Positions 60,114 to 64,000 of a stretch of DNA of 64,000 bases are shown in pieces; the stretch's first letter is position 1, and every line of letters begins with the position of its first letter. The position numbers and the translations under genes are program-made. The notes below the pieces were generated by a model. That model had not been told where the DNA came from. It saw only the letters and a list, made by a program, of their open reading frames with translations, and did no database searches. Source of the stretch: Gordoniibacillus chartarius (GTDB lineage Bacteria > Bacillota > Bacilli > Paenibacillales > NBRC-103111); NCBI RefSeq assembly GCF_042432825.1, contig NZ_JBHLWN010000014.1, forward strand, positions 62,001-126,000. The letters are read 5' to 3'.

Positions 60114-60462
60114 CAATGTGCAACCCCCTTCGGTTCTAAGGTGCACCAGTTATCAACAAAATATCCGTTATGGACTCCGAGTGTGTGTGTTAATGTCCGC
60201 AACAGGCGGGATTTCGATCGACACAAGTATGGCTGCCTAGCCAGTTGTAGATTTCGAATAGTCATCGATATAACGGAAGGCCGGGGTCATCTTTGGGTTC
60301 CTTGTTGCAGCCGTAGGGATCGGAACTTTCGCCGGGGGGACAGATACGCATGCAATGTCGCGATATGGAGGCTATGTACCGAAAACGGTCGGGGAATCCA
60401 TTGAAATGGCGTATTGGTACTATTTCTTGAAATAGTGAGAAGAAGAATGAAGTGTTGTAAAA
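60114..60462. other. Non-coding interval with a gene remnant
   Basis: Apart from the remnant listed at 60274-60435 this stretch has no credible gene. Confidence 0.4.
60274..60435 (+). pseudogene. Possible 3' remnant of a membrane-protein gene
   Basis: An open frame bounded upstream by a stop and lacking a start before its middle encodes VIFGFLVAAVGIGTFAGG, then T-D-T-H-A-M-S-R-Y-G-G and MAYWYYFLK, stop TAG. It has hydrophobic and aromatic content unlike random sequence, but no family is recognised. It borders the AT-rich patch. Confidence 0.3.
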
Positions 60463-60521
60463 AATGAGAAAAGAGGTCCCCTCGATCATCAATGATGACT
60501 TTGAGGTGCCTCTTTTCGTTT
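60463..60521 (-). terminator. Terminator of the suf operon
   Basis: On the minus strand GAAAAGAGG...CCTCTTTTC with an inner CATCAT/GATGAT stem, followed by TCATTTTTTA. Confidence 0.85.
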
Positions 60522-60603
60522 GCGGCCGCGCAGCTTCGGCATTAATTTTATCAAGCTTCTTGAACCGGTATCGCTCGTATTACAGAAATCGATGCTACAA
60601 GGC

Positions 60604-62001
60604 TTAACCGATACTGCCTTCCATCTCAAACTTGATCAAGCGGTTCATCTCCACCGCATACTCCATCGGCAGCTCTTTCGTGAACGGCTCGATGAAGCCC
60701 ATAACGATCATCTGAGTTGCTTCCGCCTCGCTCAAGCCGCGGCTCATCAGATAGAACAGCTGATCCTCCGACACCTTCGATACGGTTGCTTCGTGCTCCA
60801 GTGTGATGTTGTCGTTCAGGATTTCGTTGTACGGAATCGTATCCGACGTCGACTGGTTATCGAGAATGAGCGTATCGCACTTAATGTTCGCCTTCGAGCC
60901 GGCCGAGTTGCGGCCGAACGAGGCGAGACCGCGGTACGTCACTTTGCCGCCGTGCTTCGAGATCGACTTGGAGACGATCGTCGAAGTCGTTTCCGGCGCC
61001 AGGTGCGTCATCTTCGCCCCTGCGTCTTGATGCTGGCCCTTGCCTGCAACCGCGATGGACAACACCATGCCCTTCGCGCCGCGGCCCTTGAGCACGACAG
61101 CTGGATACTTCATCGTCAGCTTGGAGCCGATGTTGCCGTCGACCCATTCCATCGTTGCGTTCTCTTCCGCGACCGCGCGCTTCGTAACGAGGTTATAAAT
61201 GTTCGGCGCCCAGTTCTGAATCGTCGTGTAACGGGCGCGGGAATTTTTCTTGCAAATGATCTCAACGACGGCGCTGTGCAGCGAGTTCGTCGAGTAGATC
61301 GGTGCCGTACAGCCCTCTACGTAGTGTACGAACGAATCTTCATCGGTGATGATCAGCGTACGCTCGAACTGGCCCATGTTTTCCGAGTTGATCCGGAAGT
61401 ACGCCTGCAGCGGAATTTCGCACTTGACGCCCTTCGGCACATAAATGAACGAACCGCCCGACCATACAGCCGAGTTCAGCGCGGCGAACTTGTTGTCGCT
61501 CGGCGGAATAACCGTACCGAAGTACTCGCGGAACAGCTCCGGATATTCGCGAAGCGCCGTGTCGGTATCCGTGAAAATAACGCCCTGATCCTCAAGCTCC
61601 TTCTGCATGCTGTGATAAACGACTTCGGATTCGTATTGCGCCGAAACGCCGGCGAGGAACTTCTGCTCCGCTTCCGGAATACCCAGCTTGTCGAACGTTT
61701 CCTTAATCTCTGTCGGCACTTCTTCCCACGTCTTGCCCTTCACATCGGAAGGCTTCACGTAGTACTGAATGTCGTCAAAATCCAAATCGTCCAAGTTGCC
61801 GCCCCAGCGAGGCATCGGCATCTTGAAAAACTGCTCCAGCGACTTCAAGCGGAATTCCAGCATCCACTCCGGCTCGCCCTTCATGCGCGAGATTTCCGCA
61901 ACGATTTCCCGCGTCAAGCCTTTGCCTGATTGGAAAACCGCTTTATGCTCGTCGCGGAACCCATACTTATAATCATCCAATTCCGGCATTTGCTTCGCCA
62001 T
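60604..62001 (-). CDS. sufB: Fe-S cluster scaffold SufB
   Basis: A 465-residue scaffold of the SufBCD complex, where clusters are assembled with sulfur from SufS/SufU. The right-handed beta-helix region includes CTAPIYSTNSLHSAVVE with the conserved Cys, and the C-terminal FSQ-like EDQLFYLMSRGLSEAEAT region. Length equals Bacillus SufB. GGAGG is 9 nt from the ATG at 62001; the upstream TTG abuts the ribosome site. Last gene of the operon seen here. Confidence 0.96.
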   Translation of the reverse strand: MAKQMPELDDYKYGFRDEHKAVFQSGKGLTREIVAEISRMKGEPEWMLEFRLKSLEQFFKMPMPRWGGNLDDLDFDDIQYYVKPSDVKGKTWEEVPTEIKETFDKLGIPEAEQKFLAGVSAQYESEVVYHSMQKELEDQGVIFTDTDTALREYPELFREYFGTVIPPSDNKFAALNSAVWSGGSFIYVPKGVKCEIPLQAYFRINSENMGQFERTLIITDEDSFVHYVEGCTAPIYSTNSLHSAVVEIICKKNSRARYTTIQNWAPNIYNLVTKRAVAEENATMEWVDGNIGSKLTMKYPAVVLKGRGAKGMVLSIAVAGKGQHQDAGAKMTHLAPETTSTIVSKSISKHGGKVTYRGLASFGRNSAGSKANIKCDTLILDNQSTSDTIPYNEILNDNITLEHEATVSKVSEDQLFYLMSRGLSEAEATQMIVMGFIEPFTKELPMEYAVEMNRLIKFEMEGSIG

Positions 62002-62034
62002 CGAATTCAACCTCCTATTAGCTTGCTTATTCCG

Positions 62035-62472
62035 TTACGCTTGTTCTTGACTCTTCACCTGCTCGATTCCTTTGCGCAGCGCATTCCACGCAAGCGTGGC
62101 ACACTTGATGCGGGCAGGAAACTTGCTGACGCCGGACAATGCTTCAATATCCTCATATTCAAACTCCGGATGCTCGCCCTTCATGAGCCCGGAGAAACTC
62201 TCCGCCATTTGCAGCGCTTCGTCCAGCGACTTCCCCTTAACGGCATCCGTCATCATCGAGGCGGAGGACAACGAGATCGAGCATCCTTCGCCGACGAATT
62301 TGGCCGCATCGACAACGCCGTCCTTGACCTTCATCTGCAGCGATATTTTGTCCCCGCAGGTCGGGTTGTTCAGATCGATCGTTACCGATTCCGCATCCGC
62401 GAACTGGCCGCGGTTCCGGGGATTCTTATAATGATCCATAATGACGCGGCGGTACAAATCATCCAATTGCAT
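62035..62472 (-). CDS. sufU: Sulfur-relay protein SufU
   Basis: A 145-residue Zn-dependent protein that accepts sulfur from SufS. Conserved ligands are C39 (NNPTCGD with D41), C64 (GEGCSIS) and the KCATLAW cysteine. The start overlaps the end of sufS by 14 nt. AGGAG lies inside sufS. Length matches Bacillus SufU. Confidence 0.95.
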   Translation of the reverse strand: MQLDDLYRRVIMDHYKNPRNRGQFADAESVTIDLNNPTCGDKISLQMKVKDGVVDAAKFVGEGCSISLSSASMMTDAVKGKSLDEALQMAESFSGLMKGEHPEFEYEDIEALSGVSKFPARIKCATLAWNALRKGIEQVKSQEQA

Positions 62473-63685
62473 GGCCGAAGTACTCCTTTGTCTTCTGTAT
62501 CGCATCAACAAGACGGTCGATATCGTCTTCGGTGTTATACAGATAGAAGCTCGCTCGCGCGGTCGCCGTAACTTGCAGCCACCTCATCAGAGGCTGGCAG
62601 CAGTGGTGGCCGGCCCGAACGGCAATGCCTTCCGCGTCCAGCACCGTCGCCACATCGTGAGGGTGAATATCGCCGATGTTAAAGGTAACCAGACCGGTTC
62701 GGCCTTCCAGCGGACCGTAGATGTGCAGATCCGGTATCTCCTTAAACCGCTCCACCGCGTAAGCGGCCAGTCGGCGGTCATGCCGGTCGATTTCATCCAG
62801 TCCGATTTCGTTCAGAAAATCGATCGCCGCGCCCAATCCGACCGCTCCGGCGATGATCGGCGTTCCGCCCTCGAACTTCCAGGGCAGCTCCTTCCACGTC
62901 GATTCGTACAAATCGACATGGTCGATCATTTCGCCGCCAAACTCGATCGGCTCCATGGATTCCAGCAGCGACTTCTTGCCGTACAGCGCTCCGATTCCGG
63001 TCGGACCGCACATTTTATGACCGGACAAAGCATAGAAATCAATATCGAGCTCTTGTACATTGACTTTCATGTGCGGTGTGCTCTGCGCACCGTCGACCAA
63101 AATTTTGGCCCCGTGCTTATGCGCGATTGCCGCGATTTCCTTGACCGGATTGATAACGCCAAGAACGTTGGAGACGTACACGACGGCAACGAGCTTCGTC
63201 CGGCCGGTGATCGTCTGCTCCACATCCGCCAGCGAGATCGTTCCGTCCGGCTGCAGCGGAATATATTTCAAGGTAGCGCCGGTCGCCTTGGCGACCTGCT
63301 GCCACGGAATCAAGTTGCTGTGATGCTCCATAGGCGTCAGCACAATTTCGTCGCCTTCGCCGCAAATCGAGCGCGCATAGCTCGACGCTACGAGATTTAT
63401 CGCCGTCGTCGTGCCGCGCGTGAAAATAATTTCCTGCTCCGACTTCGCTCCAATGAAGCGCGCCAGCTTGGCGCGTGCACCTTCGTAAGCGTCCGTAGCC
63501 CGCGAACCGAGCGTATGAACGCCGCGGTGAACATTGGCGTTGTCGAGCTCGTAATACGCCTTCACTGCGTTGATAACCGATATCGGCTTCTGAGAAGTCG
63601 CGGCGCTGTCCAAATAAACGAGCGGATGGCCGTTCACCTGCTGATGCAGAATCGGGAATTGTTCTCGGATCGCGGACGTGTTCAT
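62459..63685 (-). CDS. sufS: Cysteine desulfurase SufS
   Basis: A 408-residue PLP enzyme that takes sulfur from cysteine. The PLP lysine is K224 (SGHKMCGPTG), the catalytic cysteine is in RAGHHCCQPLM (C362; C363 follows). AAAGGAAG precedes the ATG at 63685, which overlaps the sufD stop (ATGA). Translationally coupled on both sides. Confidence 0.96.
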   Translation of the reverse strand: MNTSAIREQFPILHQQVNGHPLVYLDSAATSQKPISVINAVKAYYELDNANVHRGVHTLGSRATDAYEGARAKLARFIGAKSEQEIIFTRGTTTAINLVASSYARSICGEGDEIVLTPMEHHSNLIPWQQVAKATGATLKYIPLQPDGTISLADVEQTITGRTKLVAVVYVSNVLGVINPVKEIAAIAHKHGAKILVDGAQSTPHMKVNVQELDIDFYALSGHKMCGPTGIGALYGKKSLLESMEPIEFGGEMIDHVDLYESTWKELPWKFEGGTPIIAGAVGLGAAIDFLNEIGLDEIDRHDRRLAAYAVERFKEIPDLHIYGPLEGRTGLVTFNIGDIHPHDVATVLDAEGIAVRAGHHCCQPLMRWLQVTATARASFYLYNTEDDIDRLVDAIQKTKEYFGHAIG

Positions 63686-64000
63686 TGGCCCAGCTTCCTT
63701 TCTACAAGGCGCTGCAGCTGCTCCTCCAGCCGCTCGATCGGAATTTCCGACACGACCGGTGCAAGGAAGCCGTAAATAATAAGCCGCTGCGCTTCTTCAC
63801 GGGAGATACCGCGGGACATCAAGTAAAACACCTGCTCCGCGTTCACTTGGCCTACGGAAGCGGCATGGCCCGCCTTTACGTCGTCTTCGTCGATCAGCAG
63901 GATCGGGTTGGCGTCGCCGCGCGCTTTCGGACTCAGCATCAGGACTTTTTCCGTCTGCTGGCCGTTCGCGCCGGTTGCGCCCTTCTCGATCTTCGTAATG
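63682..64000 (-). CDS. sufD: Fe-S cluster assembly protein SufD, C-terminal part
   Basis: The frame is open to the window edge. The visible 105 residues match the SufD C-terminus (ARGDANPILLIDEDDVKAGHAASVGQ, then EQVFYLMSRGISREEAQRLIIYGFL, with the conserved His). An internal ATG at 63939 is not the start. Complexes with SufB and SufC; sufC is expected upstream, outside the window. Ends with an ATGA overlap with sufS. Confidence 0.94.
   Translation of the reverse strand, partial: ITKIEKGATGANGQQTEKVLMLSPKARGDANPILLIDEDDVKAGHAASVGQVNAEQVFYLMSRGISREEAQRLIIYGFLAPVVSEIPIERLEEQLQRLVERKLGQ

Noticed and set aside
60262..60492. 76-codon minus-strand frame near the suf terminator
   Set aside because: It spans the terminator hairpin and has no ribosome site.

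Overview
The window looks like a chromosomal segment of an endospore-forming member of the Bacillales, most likely Paenibacillaceae. The evidence is the strong GGAGG ribosome sites, the moderately high GC, the sporulation genes (sda, a Spo0E-like phosphatase, a GerPF-like protein, a SleB-like cortex hydrolase), the dnaB-dnaI helicase loaders, sdhCAB, HemQ, SufSUB, and futalosine-pathway menaquinone synthesis (MqnE). It is ordinary core chromosome with some accessory patches. No rRNA, tRNA, CRISPR array or intact insertion sequence was seen.

Layout. 0-3.1 kb: the 3' end of a manganese catalase, a CzcD-type metal exporter and a membrane metallophosphoesterase. 3.5-13.7 kb (minus strand): a seven-gene nitrogen-scavenging operon made of an ABC importer, two DUF1989 proteins, a biotin-dependent urea/guanidine carboxylase and allophanate hydrolase. 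Two guanidine-I (ykkC) riboswitches lie in it, one at the head and one between the importer and the enzymes. The operon is therefore best read as guanidine uptake and degradation rather than urea use. 13.9-20.4 kb: a PAS-GGDEF protein, a small HTH/DUF2975 membrane cassette, an HtrA protease with three C-terminal repeats, and a SleB-like hydrolase. 20.6-24.5 kb: a quinone-reductase-like enzyme, a DUF6483 protein, a small ORF under a 33-bp palindrome, a TetR-controlled YkkCD-like SMR exporter pair and a YiaA/B protein.

25-30 kb: sdhCAB with a divergent LysR regulator. 30.6-32.9 kb: ktrB-ktrA potassium uptake behind a c-di-AMP (ydaO) riboswitch and terminator. 33-38.4 kb: a CPBP protease, an unusually long uvrC, trxA, a MerR regulator and a 49-residue membrane peptide. 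38.5-44.1 kb: dnaB-dnaI, yuiB, hemQ and a type-II NADH dehydrogenase. 44.4-46.8 kb: a sporulation-linked stretch with sda preceded by four DnaA boxes, a GerPF-like protein and a Spo0E-like phosphatase, plus an A-type Fe-S carrier. 47-50.5 kb: mqnE, a second NADH-dehydrogenase-like protein, yuzB, and nfu with a Fur-like box.

50.6-60.5 kb: a HEPN protein, an EamA transporter, heme A synthase ctaA, thioredoxin-like, SPFH and Arc-like proteins, lipoproteins, DUF2515, a HAD hydrolase, and two CBO0543-like membrane proteins in an AT-rich patch. 60.6-64 kb: the minus-strand suf operon (sufD partial, sufS, sufU, sufB).

Most notable: the dual guanidine riboswitches, the DnaA-box cluster at sda, the c-di-AMP riboswitch at ktrBA, two copies of a degenerate palindromic intergenic repeat (3.26 and 25.06 kb), the perfect 14-bp-arm palindrome over a promoter at 22.37 kb, the three-repeat HtrA tail, and the hexanucleotide tract inside the carboxylase gene. 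Several real genes are too short for ordinary ORF calling (sda, the 49-residue peptide).
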